Source: Rhizobacter sp.
GTDB taxonomy: Bacteria > Pseudomonadota > Gammaproteobacteria > Burkholderiales > Burkholderiaceae_C
Length of the DNA: 64,000 nucleotides
NCBI GenBank assembly: GCA_019635355.1
Contig: JAHBZQ010000001.1
Coordinates: 2,356,001-2,420,000 of the forward strand
Direction of reading: 5' to 3'
Below the pieces are notes generated by a model. The model was not told where the DNA came from and did no database searches. It saw nothing but the letters and a program-made list of their open reading frames with translations. Shown piece after piece: positions 16,821 through 26,248 of this stretch; position 1 is the stretch's first letter; each line of letters begins with the position of its first letter. The position numbers and the translations under genes were made by a program.

Positions 16821-17867
16821 TCAGGGCAGGCGCTCCAGTGCCCGCTGGTACACGGGGTCGTGCATCAGCTCGTCCCAGGTCAGCGGCGCGGCCTGCGGGA
16901 GCAGCCGGAGCCGGCGCATCTCGCTGTCGGCATCGGGTGTCCATTGGCCCTGCTCGGCCGCGGCCTGCAGGCCATCGAGCAAGGCATCGACCGCATGGCC
17001 ACCGTCGAGTGACTGGTTGCACAAGAGCACCATGTCGCAGCCGGCTTGCAGCGCCGCCACCGCGCCCTCGACGGCGGAGCCCGCGACCTTGGCGCCTTCC
17101 ATGCTGAGGTCGTCGCTGAAGATCGCGCCGGTGAAGCCCAGCTGCTGGCGCAGGATCTCTTTCAACCAGCGGGGCGAGAAGCCCGCCGGCCGCTCATCCA
17201 CCTTGGGGTAGATCACGTGCGCCGGCATCACGCTCGTGAGGCTGGTGCTGAGCCACTCGTAGGGCTTGGCATCGTCGGCGAGGATGGCCTTCAGCGAGCG
17301 TTTGTCGACCGGCACTTCGGTGTGGCTGTCACCCTTGACGAATCCATGCCCCGGGAAGTGCTTGCCGCAGTTGGCCATGCCGGCTTGCAGCAGGCCATGC
17401 ATCAGGCTCTTGGCGAGCATCGTGGCCACGCGCGCGTCGCGGTGGAAAGCACGGTCGCCGATCACGCTGGAGCCGCCGTGGTCGAGGTCGAGCACCGGCG
17501 TGAAGCTCAGGTCGACGCCGCAGCTGCGCAGCTCGGCGCCAAGCACGTAGCCAGCGGCGGTGGCGGCATCGGTGGCGGTGAGCGCATCGCGCATCCACAA
17601 CTCGCCCAAGGCGCGCATAGGCGGCAGATGGGTGAAGCCGTCGGTGCGGAAGCGCTGCACGCGGCCGCCTTCGTGGTCGACGCTGATGAGCACGTCGGGC
17701 CGGATGGATTTGATCTCGGCCGCCAGCTCGGTGAGCTGCTGGCGGCTCTGCCAGTTGCGTGCGAAGAAGATCAGGCCGCCGGTCAGCGGGTGCTGGAGGC
17801 GGCGGCGGTCGTCGTCGTTGAGGGTGGTGCCGGCAACGTCGAGCACGACGGGAGCATGGGGTGTCAT
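16821..17867 (-). CDS. nagZ: Beta-N-acetylhexosaminidase NagZ
   Basis: A 348-residue cytoplasmic glycoside hydrolase of family 3 that removes N-acetylglucosamine from anhydromuropeptides during cell-wall recycling. The flexible catalytic loop KHFPGHGFVKGDSH has the His/Asp dyad at Asp180-His182, and the nucleophile lies in SDDLSMEG (251-258). ISVDHEGGRVQR binds the sugar. The start at 17867 overlaps the pdxJ stop by ATGA and fits the conserved N-terminus; the frame open to 17891 is inside pdxJ. It is last in a tight minus-strand operon. Confidence 0.93.
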   Translation of the reverse strand: MTPHAPVVLDVAGTTLNDDDRRRLQHPLTGGLIFFARNWQSRQQLTELAAEIKSIRPDVLISVDHEGGRVQRFRTDGFTHLPPMRALGELWMRDALTATDAATAAGYVLGAELRSCGVDLSFTPVLDLDHGGSSVIGDRAFHRDARVATMLAKSLMHGLLQAGMANCGKHFPGHGFVKGDSHTEVPVDKRSLKAILADDAKPYEWLSTSLTSVMPAHVIYPKVDERPAGFSPRWLKEILRQQLGFTGAIFSDDLSMEGAKVAGSAVEGAVAALQAGCDMVLLCNQSLDGGHAVDALLDGLQAAAEQGQWTPDADSEMRRLRLLPQAAPLTWDELMHDPVYQRALERLP

Positions 17868-18664
17868 GGGGCAGCAGCAGCGTGGATGCAACGCAGGTAG
17901 GCGCGCACGGTTTCGGACATGCCGAGTTCGAGCGTGTCGGCGATCAGCGCATGGCCGATCGACACTTCCTGCACACCGGGCACGGCGCGCAGGAAATCGG
18001 CGAGGTTGGTGCGGTTGAGGTCGTGGCCGGCGTTGATGCCCAGGCCCACACGTAGGGCCGCCTCGGCGGCGGCGGTGAAGCGCGCGAGCACCTCCGCCTG
18101 CTCGGGCGTGCCGTGGGCGCGCGCATACGACTCGGTGTAGAGCTCGACACGGTCGGCGCCCACGTCACGCACGGCGGCCATCATCTCGGGCAGCGGGTCC
18201 ATGAAGAGGCTGACGCGGATGCCGAGCGACTTGGCCTCGGCGATGAGCGGCTTCAAGATCGCGGCGTCTTCCGGGAAGCGCCAGCCGTGGTCGGAGGTCG
18301 GCTGGCTTTCGCTGTCGGGCACGAAGGTGCATTGCTGCGGCGCGCGGCCCTGCGCGGCGAGCTGCCGCAGCAGGTCCATCAGGTTGTGCAGCGGGTTGCC
18401 TTCGATGTTGAACTCGGCCTGGGGCCACCGGGCCATCAGCTCGGCCAGGTCGAAGACGTCGTGGGTGCGGATGTGGCGCTGGTCGGGCCGGGGGTGAATG
18501 GTGATGCCTTGGGCGCCGGCCTCCAGGGCCATCGTCGACAGGCCGGTCACGCTCGGGAACGACAGCGGGCGGCGATTGCGGATCTGCGCGACCAGGTTCA
18601 CGTTCACCGACAGGGCGGTGAGGCCGCGGTGCGCATCGAGGCCGCTGGTGAGCAGGGGGTTCAT
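17864..18664 (-). CDS. pdxJ: Pyridoxine 5'-phosphate synthase
   Basis: A 266-residue TIM-barrel enzyme that condenses 1-deoxyxylulose 5-phosphate with 3-amino-2-oxopropyl phosphate to form pyridoxine phosphate. The N-terminal LSVNVNLVAQIRN and GITIHPRPDQRHI, and later FNIEGNP and GLGINAGHDLN, are family signatures containing the phosphate-binding and catalytic His/Glu residues. It follows recO by six bases and is coupled to nagZ by an ATGA overlap. The recO-pdxJ order is widespread in proteobacteria. Confidence 0.95.
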   Translation of the reverse strand: MNPLLTSGLDAHRGLTALSVNVNLVAQIRNRRPLSFPSVTGLSTMALEAGAQGITIHPRPDQRHIRTHDVFDLAELMARWPQAEFNIEGNPLHNLMDLLRQLAAQGRAPQQCTFVPDSESQPTSDHGWRFPEDAAILKPLIAEAKSLGIRVSLFMDPLPEMMAAVRDVGADRVELYTESYARAHGTPEQAEVLARFTAAAEAALRVGLGINAGHDLNRTNLADFLRAVPGVQEVSIGHALIADTLELGMSETVRAYLRCIHAAAAP

Positions 18665-18670
18665 GAGGGG

Positions 18671-19456
18671 CTATCGATCGAGGGCTTGGACGTCGAGCAT
18701 CACCTGGCGGGTGCGCAACACGGGCGAGCCGAGATGATAGTGAAGCAGGCCGCGCAAGATGGCCTTGAGCTCGGGCAGCGCAGGGACACAGGCCTGTTGA
18801 AGCGCTGCGAGGCTGCCGTGTTCGAGCGCAGCCTGCAGGCCGATCAGCTGCGAGCCCGAGAGTGCGGCATCGCCGGCACGGGACGCGGTGACGCCCGCTT
18901 CGGAGCGAATGGCGTAGCGCTGCTCGAGCTGAATGTCTTCCTGTGTCAGCGTCACCAGGCCCAGGTCGGGCAGCAGGCCGATCGCTTTCAACAGCAGCAC
19001 CTCGAAGGCGCGCAAGGCCGCCTGGGTGTCGTTCTCGTCGTCGGAGGCGAGCGCCGGCAGGGTCTGCGCGTAGAGGTCGAAGAGCGCCGGGTGCGGGTCG
19101 CCTCGCGCCAGCAGCTTCATCAGCAACTCGTTGAGGTAGAAGCCACTGAAGAGCGCCGCGCCGGTGAGCATCGCCTGGCCGCCGGCCCATTCGGCGGCGC
19201 GGAGGGTCTGCACTTCGCCGGCACCCTCGCCCGCGTCCACCTTGGGCGGCTTGCCCAGCGAGACCTGCAGGCGCTGGAAGGGCAGCAGCACCGCGCGCAT
19301 CTGGGAATACGGGCGCTTTGCGCCCTTGGCGACGACGGCTTGCCGCCCCTGCTCTCGGGTGAAGAGATCGAGGACCAGACTGGTCTCGCTCCAGTCGTAG
19401 TGGTGCAGGACGAAGGCGGCCTGCTGGGCCGCAGGACGCGTGGCGCGCGTGGCCAT
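18671..19456 (-). CDS. recO: DNA repair protein RecO
   Basis: A 261-residue protein that, with RecR, loads RecA onto SSB-coated single-stranded DNA. An N-terminal OB fold (AFVLHHYDWSETSLVLDLFTREQGR, then VVAKGAKRPYS) is followed by the helical RecO domain. The zinc-finger cysteines of some RecO proteins are not evident. The start at 19456 is preferred because it is five bases from the era stop and opens the conserved region; an earlier in-frame start lies inside era. It is part of the rnc-era-recO-pdxJ operon. Confidence 0.92.
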   Translation of the reverse strand: MATRATRPAAQQAAFVLHHYDWSETSLVLDLFTREQGRQAVVAKGAKRPYSQMRAVLLPFQRLQVSLGKPPKVDAGEGAGEVQTLRAAEWAGGQAMLTGAALFSGFYLNELLMKLLARGDPHPALFDLYAQTLPALASDDENDTQAALRAFEVLLLKAIGLLPDLGLVTLTQEDIQLEQRYAIRSEAGVTASRAGDAALSGSQLIGLQAALEHGSLAALQQACVPALPELKAILRGLLHYHLGSPVLRTRQVMLDVQALDR

Positions 19457-19461
19457 CCGGC

Positions 19462-20364
19462 TTACTCGTAGCCGTAGCTGCGCAGGTGCTCTTCGTTGTC
19501 GGCCCAGCCGGAGCGCACCTTCACCCACAGCTCCAGGAAGACCTTGGCACCCATCAGGTGCTCGAGTTCCTGGCGGGCTTCGGAGCCGATGCGCTTCAGG
19601 CGCTCGCCTTCGTGCCCGATCACCATGCCCTTGTGGGCATCGCGTTCGACCACGATGGTGGCCGCGATGCGGCGCAGGTTGCCTTCTTCCTCGAACTTGT
19701 CGATGACGACGGTCGAGGCGTAAGGCAACTCGTCGCCCGTCAGGCGGAAGAGCTTCTCGCGGATCAGCTCGCTCGCGAGGAAACGGTCGCTGCGGTCGGT
19801 GAGCGCGTCTTCTTCGTAGAACCAGGGCTGCTCGGGCAGGTAGGGCTGCACGATGTCGAGCAGGCGCTTCACGTCGGCCTCTTTCTTGGCCGACAGCGGC
19901 ACGAACTCGGCGAAGGCGTGGCGGTCCTGCATGCCCTTGAGCCAGGGCACGAGCTCGGCGCGGCGGTGCACGGCATCGAGCTTGTTGGCCACGAGGATGG
20001 CCGGCTTGCCGGGCGGCAGCAGCGCCAGCACCTTGGCATCGTCGAGGCCGAAGCGACCGGCTTCCACGACGAAGAGCACCACGTCGACGTCGAACAGCAC
20101 GCCTTGCACCGTGCGGTTGAGCGTGCGGTTGAGGGCGGCACTGTGGCGGGTCTGGAAGCCCGGGGTGTCGACGAACACGAACTGGCTCGCCCCCACCGTG
20201 CGGATGCCGGTGATGCGGTGGCGTGTGGTCTGGGCCTTGGCCGAGGTGATGCTCACCTTCTGACCGACGAGCGCATTGAGCAGTGTCGACTTGCCGACGT
20301 TGGGCCGGCCGACGATGGCCACGAGGCCGCAGCGCTGCGGGCTGTTTTCGGAGTCGTCGGTCAT
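19462..20364 (-). CDS. era: GTPase Era
   Basis: A 300-residue GTPase for 16S rRNA maturation and 30S assembly. The GTPase domain has G1 GRPNVGKST (19-27), the G3 DTPG region and G4 NKLD; the C-terminal KH RNA-binding domain (KGMVIGHEGERLKRIG) lies at about 230-290. The start at 20364 is four bases after rnc ends; an ATG at 20385 lies within rnc. The rnc-era pairing is conserved across bacteria. Confidence 0.96.
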   Translation of the reverse strand: MTDDSENSPQRCGLVAIVGRPNVGKSTLLNALVGQKVSITSAKAQTTRHRITGIRTVGASQFVFVDTPGFQTRHSAALNRTLNRTVQGVLFDVDVVLFVVEAGRFGLDDAKVLALLPPGKPAILVANKLDAVHRRAELVPWLKGMQDRHAFAEFVPLSAKKEADVKRLLDIVQPYLPEQPWFYEEDALTDRSDRFLASELIREKLFRLTGDELPYASTVVIDKFEEEGNLRRIAATIVVERDAHKGMVIGHEGERLKRIGSEARQELEHLMGAKVFLELWVKVRSGWADNEEHLRSYGYE

Positions 20365-20368
20365 GGCA

Positions 20369-21076
20369 TCAGGAGCGCAGCGCACTGCCGGGTTTGTCGT
20401 CGCTGGCCTTCAGCGTCACGAGCATGCGGCGGGCCGCTTCCTGCTCGGCCATGCGGCGCGAGCGGCCTTCACCCGTCTCGGTGAGGCTCAGGGCCGGCAC
20501 GGCACACTCGACCTCGAAGGTCTGTGCATGAGCTTGGCCACGGGTGTTCAGGATGCGATAGGTCGGCACCGGCAGGCGGCGGGCCTGCAGCCATTCCTGC
20601 AATTCGGTCTTGGCGTCTTTCGTCCAGCTGTCGATGTCGGTGTTGACGATGACCTCGCCGAAGAGTCGCTGCACCAGGGCCTGGGCAGGTTCGAAGCCGC
20701 CATCGAGAAAGGTGGCACCGATGATGGCTTCGAGCGCATCGGCCAGGATGGATGCGCGCTGGGCACCACCGCCACGGGCCTCGCCCTCGCTCAGGCGCAG
20801 CACTTCGGGCAGGCCCAGCGAGAGGGCCACACGGTGGAGCGTGTCTTCTCGGACCAGGTGGGCGCGCACGCGCGTGAGGTCGCCTTCGTCGGACACACCG
20901 AAACGCTCGAACAGCAGTGCGCTCACGGCCAGGCTCAGAACAGCGTCACCGAGAAACTCGAGCCGCTCGTTGTGATCGGCCCCGAAGCTGCGGTGCGTCA
21001 CCGCCCGGCTCAGGAGCTCAGGCTGCGCAAACCTGTGTCCCAGGCGTTGTTGCAGTGCGTTGAGGCGGGCGTCCAC
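20369..21076 (-). CDS. rnc: Ribonuclease III
   Basis: A 235-residue double-strand-specific endoribonuclease for rRNA processing. The signature NERLEFLGDAVL (about 36-47) carries the metal-binding Glu and Asp, and a second acidic motif is LADALEAIIGA. The C-terminal double-stranded RNA-binding domain covers about 155-225 (DAKTELQEWLQ, then GRSRRMAEQEAARRML). The start codon is GTG at 21076. It is followed by era four bases on. Confidence 0.96.
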   Translation of the reverse strand: MDARLNALQQRLGHRFAQPELLSRAVTHRSFGADHNERLEFLGDAVLSLAVSALLFERFGVSDEGDLTRVRAHLVREDTLHRVALSLGLPEVLRLSEGEARGGGAQRASILADALEAIIGATFLDGGFEPAQALVQRLFGEVIVNTDIDSWTKDAKTELQEWLQARRLPVPTYRILNTRGQAHAQTFEVECAVPALSLTETGEGRSRRMAEQEAARRMLVTLKASDDKPGSALRS

Positions 21077-21107
21077 GGTACATCGGACGAAGCAGTCGGC
21101 ACGCGGC

Positions 21108-21476
21108 CTACTTCGACCGCCCTTCGTATTTGATGAGCAGGTAGACCGGGCTCATGATCTCGATCTCCTTGCCGTAGGCAAAGCCAATCACCACCTTGTC
21201 ATTGACCTTGGTGATCTCCAGGTCCTTGCTGGTGATGGACTGAATGGAGTATTCGATCTGCACCTGCTTGTCAAAAGCCGCGCGGATCTCGGGCACGGTG
21301 GTCGCGCCGCTCGCGGCGATCTGCTCGACCGCACGCTTGATGGTGAAGTATTCGTTGACGGTGGGCAGCACGCGCAGGCCGAGCAGCGCCCCGAAGCCGA
21401 TCACGATGGCCCAGAACAACAAACCGAACAGCGTGATGCCGCGCTCTGAACGCAGCGTGCGATGTTCAACGGTCAT
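21108..21476 (-). CDS. DUF4845 family membrane-anchored protein
   Basis: A 122-residue protein with one N-terminal transmembrane segment (about 13-35, GITLFGLLFWAIVIGFGALLG split over the helix) and a small extracytoplasmic domain. It matches the DUF4845 family, whose genes lie between lepB and rnc in many beta- and gammaproteobacteria. Function is unknown; a role with signal peptidase or secretion is only suggested by position. Confidence 0.8.
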   Translation of the reverse strand: MTVEHRTLRSERGITLFGLLFWAIVIGFGALLGLRVLPTVNEYFTIKRAVEQIAASGATTVPEIRAAFDKQVQIEYSIQSITSKDLEITKVNDKVVIGFAYGKEIEIMSPVYLLIKYEGRSK

Positions 21477-21503
21477 GGCCTCTTGCTCCTCGTGTTGGCG
21501 TGG

Positions 21504-22469
21504 TCAATGGAACGAGCCGATGCGGCGGAGGTTACCGAAATTCATCCACACAAAAAAGGCCTTGCCGACGATGTTCTCGTCGGGCACGAAGCCCCAGAAG
21601 CGCGAGTCTTCGGAGTTGTCGCGGTTGTCGCCCATCATGAAATAGTGGCCTGCCGGCACCTTGCACGTGACGCCTTCGGCACTGTAGCTGCAGTTTTCCT
21701 TGTAGGGGAACGGGTCCGTCGGGCGGATGTAAGAAGGCCGTTGCACATCGACCAGGATGTTGTGCTCGACCGATCCGAGCTTCTCGCTGTACTGCTTGAA
21801 GTAGCGCGTGCTGTCGTCGTCGTAAAACTCGGGCAACGCCGTCGTCTCGACCTGCTGGCCATTCAGGTACAGGCGCTGGTTGCGGTACGACACCTCGTCA
21901 CCGGGTACGCCCACCACACGCTTGATGTAGTCGATGCTGGGGTTGGCTGGGTAGCGAAACACCATCACATCGCCGCGCTGAGGTTTGTTCAGCTCGATGA
22001 TTTTCTTGTTGATGACCGGCAGGCGAACGCCGTAGTGGTACTTGTTGACGAGGATCAGGTCGCCCACCAGCAGCGTCGGCACCATCGAGCCCGATGGGAT
22101 CTTGAACGGCTCGAACAGGAAAGAGCGCAACAGGAACACGATCAGGATCACCGGGAAGAGCCCAGCCGTCCAATCGAGCCACCACGGTTGCATCAACAAG
22201 GCTTCGCGCGCCGGTGCGATGTCGCCATCGACCTTGGCGATGCCTTTGCTTGCAAGCTCCTCGCGGCGAGCCTGGTCCTGCTGCTCGAGGGAGCGTGCCG
22301 CCTTGGCACGCGCCGGTGCGAAATGGAAGCGCTCAGCCAGCCAGTAAGCCAGCGTCACCAGGGTGAGGATGAAGAGCAGCAGCGAGAAATTGCCCGTCCA
22401 CTTGCCCAGATACCAGCCTCCCAGATAAACGGCGAGGCACGCATACAGCAAACCTGTGAGAGAACCCAT
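21504..22469 (-). CDS. lepB: Signal peptidase I
   Basis: A 321-residue inner-membrane peptidase that cleaves Sec and Tat signal peptides. Two transmembrane segments lie at about 4-22 and 28-45 and a third near 103-118. The catalytic dyad is Ser128 (PSGSMVPTL) and Lys183 (YIKRVVGVPGD), 55 residues apart as in E. coli. GDNRDNSEDSR forms the conserved box E. The start at 22469 overlaps the lepA stop by one base; a longer frame to 22604 lies inside lepA. Confidence 0.95.
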   Translation of the reverse strand: MGSLTGLLYACLAVYLGGWYLGKWTGNFSLLLFILTLVTLAYWLAERFHFAPARAKAARSLEQQDQARREELASKGIAKVDGDIAPAREALLMQPWWLDWTAGLFPVILIVFLLRSFLFEPFKIPSGSMVPTLLVGDLILVNKYHYGVRLPVINKKIIELNKPQRGDVMVFRYPANPSIDYIKRVVGVPGDEVSYRNQRLYLNGQQVETTALPEFYDDDSTRYFKQYSEKLGSVEHNILVDVQRPSYIRPTDPFPYKENCSYSAEGVTCKVPAGHYFMMGDNRDNSEDSRFWGFVPDENIVGKAFFVWMNFGNLRRIGSFH

Positions 22470-24277
22470 CAATCGTCCACTTGGAGGATGGCGAGAAACG
22501 CTTCCTGCGGCACTTCGACAGAGCCGATCTGCTTCATGCGTTTCTTGCCGGCCTTTTGTTTCTCGAGCAACTTGCGCTTGCGGGTGATGTCGCCGCCGTA
22601 GCACTTGGCGATGACGTTCTTGCGCAGGGCTTTGATTGTCTCACGCGCAATGATGTTGGCCCCGATGGCAGCCTGCACCGCCACGTCGTACTGCTGGCGG
22701 GAAATCAGCTCGCGCATCTTGGCCACGACCGCACGGCTGCGGAACTGGCTCTGAGCCCGATGCACGATGATCGACAGCGCGTCGACCTTGTCGCCGTTGA
22801 GCAGGATGTCGACCTTCACGACATCGGAGCCGCGGTACTCCTTGAACTCGTAGTCCATCGACGCGTAGCCGCGCGACACGCTTTTCAGCTTGTCGAAGAA
22901 GTCGAGCACGATCTCCGCCAGCGGCATCTCGTAGGTGAGCATCACCTGCCGGCCGTGGTAGGCCATGTTGATCTGTGTGCCGCGCTTGAGGTTGGCCAGC
23001 GTCATGACCGGGCCGACGTAGTCTTGCGGCATGTACAGGTGCACCGTCACGATCGGCTCGCGGATCTCGCGGATGCGGCCGAGGTCGGGCATCTTGGAGG
23101 GGTTCTCGACCTTGAGCACCTCGCCGCTGTTGAGCTCGACCTCGTAGACAACCGACGGGGCCGTGGTGATGAGGTCCTGGTCGAACTCGCGCTCCAGGCG
23201 CTCCTGCACGATCTCCATGTGCAGGAGACCGAGAAAGCCGCAGCGGAAGCCGAAGCCCAGCGCCTGCGACACCTCGGGCTCGTACCGCAACGAGGAGTCG
23301 TTGAGCTTGAGCTTCTCGAGCGCGTCGCGGAGCTGGTCGTATTCGCTCGCCTCGGTCGGGTACAGGCCGGCGAAGACCTGCGGCTGGATTTCCTTGAAGC
23401 CGGGCAACGCCTCGGTGGCCGGCCCGAGGTTGTTCGGCAGCTTCTTCTCGAGCGTGAGCGTGTCGCCCACCTTGGCATGCTGCAGTTCCTTGATGCCGGC
23501 GATCACGAATCCGACTTCGCCCGCCTTCAACATATCGCGCGAGACCGACTTCGGCGTGAACACGCCGAGCTGCTCGGCCGCATAAGCCGCCTCGGTCGCC
23601 ATCATCTTGAAGCGCTCACCCTTCTTGAGTTCGCCATCGACCACCCGCACCAGCATCACGACGCCAACGTAGTTGTCGAACCAGGAATCGATGATCATGG
23701 CGCGCAGAGGCGCATCGGCCTTGCCGCGCGGGGCGGGCATGCGGGCGATCACCGCCTCCAGGATGTCGTCGATGCCCTCGCCGGTCTTCGCGCTGCAAGG
23801 GATGGCGTGCTCCGCATCGATGCCGATCACATCCTCGATCTCGGCCTTGGCGCGCTCGGGGTCTGCCTGCGGCAGGTCCATCTTGTTGAGCACAGGCACC
23901 ACTTCGACGCCGAGGTCGAGCGCGGTGTAGCAGTTGGCCACCGTCTGGGCCTCCACGCCCTGGCTCGCGTCCACCACCAGCAGCGCACCCTCGCAGGCGG
24001 ACAGCGAGCGGCTCACTTCATATGAGAAGTCGACGTGGCCCGGGGTGTCGATCAGGTTGAGCTGGTAGGTCTTGCCGTCCCGCGCCTTGTACGTCAGCGC
24101 GGCGGTCTGCGCCTTGATGGTGATGCCCCGCTCGCGTTCGATGTCCATCGAATCGAGCACCTGGGCCGCCATCTCGCGGTCACTCAAGCCGCCGCAGCGC
24201 TGAATGAGGCGATCGGCGAGCGTCGACTTGCCGTGGTCGATGTGGGCAATGATGGAGAAATTACGGATGTGATCCAT
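22469..24277 (-). CDS. lepA: Elongation factor 4 (LepA)
   Basis: A 602-residue translational GTPase that can back-translocate or remodel stalled ribosomes. The GTPase domain starts MDHIRNFSIIAHIDHGKSTL, with G3 DTPGHVDF and G4 NKMD. The LepA-specific C-terminal domain ends the protein (ARETIKALRKNVIAKCYGGD). Length is normal. It leads the operon lepA-lepB-DUF4845-rnc-era-recO-pdxJ-nagZ and is preceded by the 494-base intergenic region that must hold the promoter. Confidence 0.97.
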   Translation of the reverse strand: MDHIRNFSIIAHIDHGKSTLADRLIQRCGGLSDREMAAQVLDSMDIERERGITIKAQTAALTYKARDGKTYQLNLIDTPGHVDFSYEVSRSLSACEGALLVVDASQGVEAQTVANCYTALDLGVEVVPVLNKMDLPQADPERAKAEIEDVIGIDAEHAIPCSAKTGEGIDDILEAVIARMPAPRGKADAPLRAMIIDSWFDNYVGVVMLVRVVDGELKKGERFKMMATEAAYAAEQLGVFTPKSVSRDMLKAGEVGFVIAGIKELQHAKVGDTLTLEKKLPNNLGPATEALPGFKEIQPQVFAGLYPTEASEYDQLRDALEKLKLNDSSLRYEPEVSQALGFGFRCGFLGLLHMEIVQERLEREFDQDLITTAPSVVYEVELNSGEVLKVENPSKMPDLGRIREIREPIVTVHLYMPQDYVGPVMTLANLKRGTQINMAYHGRQVMLTYEMPLAEIVLDFFDKLKSVSRGYASMDYEFKEYRGSDVVKVDILLNGDKVDALSIIVHRAQSQFRSRAVVAKMRELISRQQYDVAVQAAIGANIIARETIKALRKNVIAKCYGGDITRKRKLLEKQKAGKKRMKQIGSVEVPQEAFLAILQVDD

Positions 24278-24771
24278 GCGAAGCGCTCAGTGCTCGAACC
24301 GCTCTGAGTCAACAACCAGACGGTTGTGATGAGCGATCGATCGTGAGTGGGAAGGTGGCGCGAAAGTGTCTCGCGCTGAACGAGAAGAGGCTAAAAAAAA
24401 GGCACGTCGAATGAGTGACGCGCCTTCCAACAAAACGTATGGCAACTGCTTGTTGGGCCTTCATTGTAGCCAAAAGCACCCCGCTGGAAACCGCGCCATT
24501 GCTGGATTTGTTCTCGTTGCAGGGTTCCAACACGGAAATCTATGCACAATTTATCCACAAAGTGTTGTGGGCAGCTTGGGGATAGTTTTTGGGCGCCCGA
24601 GTCATTGCCTTGGGCAGCGATAAACGGCCCCGCCAGAACGGGATTCTATGCCGAGGGTGAAGGAATAAACGTTGTAAGTGTGCGCACACAACTTTCGACT
24701 AACCTCTTCACCGAAGCACAAAAAATTTTCTTCTCCGATGCCCCTCGACCCTGGTCGGCTTTCGCGAGACG
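24278..24771. other. Intergenic region upstream of lepA
   Basis: This 494-base region is visibly richer in A and T than the surrounding DNA. It contains the lepA promoter side (right end of the lepA gene), a small stem-loop ACAACC-AGAC-GGTTGT (24312-24327), an A-run (about 24393-24400), a pair of DnaA-box-like 9-mers (listed separately), and the tail end of mucD transcription. No tRNA, known small RNA or convincing coding frame was found. Confidence 0.6.
24540..24559 (+). promoter_or_regulatory. Two direct DnaA-box-like sites
   Basis: TTATCCACA (24551-24559) is a perfect consensus DnaA box. CTATGCACA (24540-24548) matches the relaxed consensus TTATNCACA at eight of nine positions in the same orientation, 11 bases away (one helical turn). 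They are not accompanied by dnaA, dnaN, parAB or an origin-like cluster of boxes, so a regulatory or DnaA-titrating site is more likely than a replication origin. Confidence 0.5.
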
Positions 24772-26184
24772 TCACTTCGAAGCCGGGATCCGAAGGAACT
24801 GTGCCCACTCGCCACGCAATACCGTGACCGGCAAGGACTTCGTCTTGTCGAACCGGGCCACGACCACCTCGAACTGCTTGAGGTCGGCCACATCCGTGGT
24901 CCCCACGGCCAGGATCACATCGCCCGCCCGCAAACCAACGGCCTCGGCGCCACCCGTCACGGCGCTCACGCGCACACCCGACACGCCGCGCGCGGCCTGC
25001 CGTTCCGCTTCGGTGAGATTGGCAACCGTCAGGCCCCACGGCTTGCCTCCGGCACTCGAGCCGCGCGACTCAGGCTCGGGGCGTTCGGCCGTCGCCACCT
25101 GCGGGCTCATCTCACCCAACGCCGGCTTGAACTCCATCGGCTTGCCACGACGGTTGATCTGCAGCGTCACGGTCGACCCCGGCTTGATAGCGCCCAAAGT
25201 GCGGCGCAAATCAACGGCACCATCAATCGGCTTGCCGTTCACGGAGAGCACAACGTCACCGGGCTGGATGCCGGCCTTCTCGGCAGGCCCACCGGCCACC
25301 ACCTGGCGCACGAAGGCCCCCTTGGCCTTGCCCTTGGCCAGACCGTATTCCTCGGCCATCTCGCGAGGCACGTCCGTCGGCAGGATGCCGAGGTAGCCGC
25401 GCACCACACGCCCACCCGACTTGAGCTGATCGGCAATGCGCATCGCCTCATCGATCGGGATGGCGAACGAGATGCCGATGAAGCTGCCGACCGGACTCAG
25501 GATCTGCGAGTTGATGCCGACCGCCTCGCCGCGGATGTTGATCAGCGGCCCACCGGAGTTGCCCGGATTCACCGCGACATCGGTCTGGATCAAGGGGATG
25601 TCGGAGCCGGTCTCGCGCTGCTTCGCGCTCACGATGCCGGCCGTCACGCTGTTTTCCAGGCCAAAGGGTGAGCCGATGGCCACCACCCATTCGCCCACGC
25701 GCAGGCGGTTGGCATCGCCGATGCGCAGCACCGGCAGGCTGGTCGCCTCGATCTTGACCAGCGCCACGTCGGTGCGCTCATCGGCCCCGATGATCTTGGC
25801 CCTGAACTCACGCTTGTCGGTGAGGGTGACGTAGACCTCGTTGGCCCCCTCGACGACGTGCGCGTTGGTCAGCACAAAACCATCGCCGCTGATGATGAAG
25901 CCCGAGCCTTCGCCGCGCGGCACCTCGTCGCTGCCTTGAAGCGACGGGGACCGCCGGCGAAACGGTGAACGCGGCCCTTCAGCGGCCCGCTCGGTGGTGC
26001 GGATGTTGACCACCGCCGGGCCGACCCGCTCCACCAGGTCGGCGAAGTCAGGAAGTTCCCTGGCCTGTGCATGCCCAAGCTGCGGCGCTAGCCCCACGCC
26101 GAGCGATATCAAGACCCCGAGGGCGATGGCCCACCCAAGCTGCTGCCACGAACGCCCGTTCGCCACCGAAATGCTGGACCGCAT
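24772..26184 (-). CDS. mucD: Periplasmic serine protease, DegP/MucD type
   Basis: A 470-residue HtrA-family protease/chaperone for misfolded envelope proteins. An N-terminal signal or anchor lies at about 17-40. The trypsin-like triad is His109 (TNAHVV), Asp139 (DVALVKI) and Ser210 (NPGNSGGPL). Two PDZ domains follow (about 285-365 and 385-465). The start at 26184 is supported by GGGGAG just upstream. It is last in rpoE-rseA-rseB-mucD, the same order as algU-mucA-mucB-mucD in Pseudomonas, so control by sigma-E is likely. Confidence 0.92.
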   Translation of the reverse strand: MRSSISVANGRSWQQLGWAIALGVLISLGVGLAPQLGHAQARELPDFADLVERVGPAVVNIRTTERAAEGPRSPFRRRSPSLQGSDEVPRGEGSGFIISGDGFVLTNAHVVEGANEVYVTLTDKREFRAKIIGADERTDVALVKIEATSLPVLRIGDANRLRVGEWVVAIGSPFGLENSVTAGIVSAKQRETGSDIPLIQTDVAVNPGNSGGPLINIRGEAVGINSQILSPVGSFIGISFAIPIDEAMRIADQLKSGGRVVRGYLGILPTDVPREMAEEYGLAKGKAKGAFVRQVVAGGPAEKAGIQPGDVVLSVNGKPIDGAVDLRRTLGAIKPGSTVTLQINRRGKPMEFKPALGEMSPQVATAERPEPESRGSSAGGKPWGLTVANLTEAERQAARGVSGVRVSAVTGGAEAVGLRAGDVILAVGTTDVADLKQFEVVVARFDKTKSLPVTVLRGEWAQFLRIPASK

Positions 26185-26248
26185 GGAAACTCCCCGAATG
26201 AACCCTTTTCCGGCACGAGCCACCACGGCCGCGCCGCCCGCCGACAGA

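Noticed and set aside
22481..24025. A 514-codon open frame antisense to lepA
   Set aside because: The sense strand is unmistakably LepA; the antisense product has no recognisable domain and is a composition effect.
24540..24559. A replication origin near the DnaA boxes
   Set aside because: Only two boxes are seen, and there are no dnaA, dnaN, gidA/mnmG or parAB genes or AT-rich unwinding element near them.
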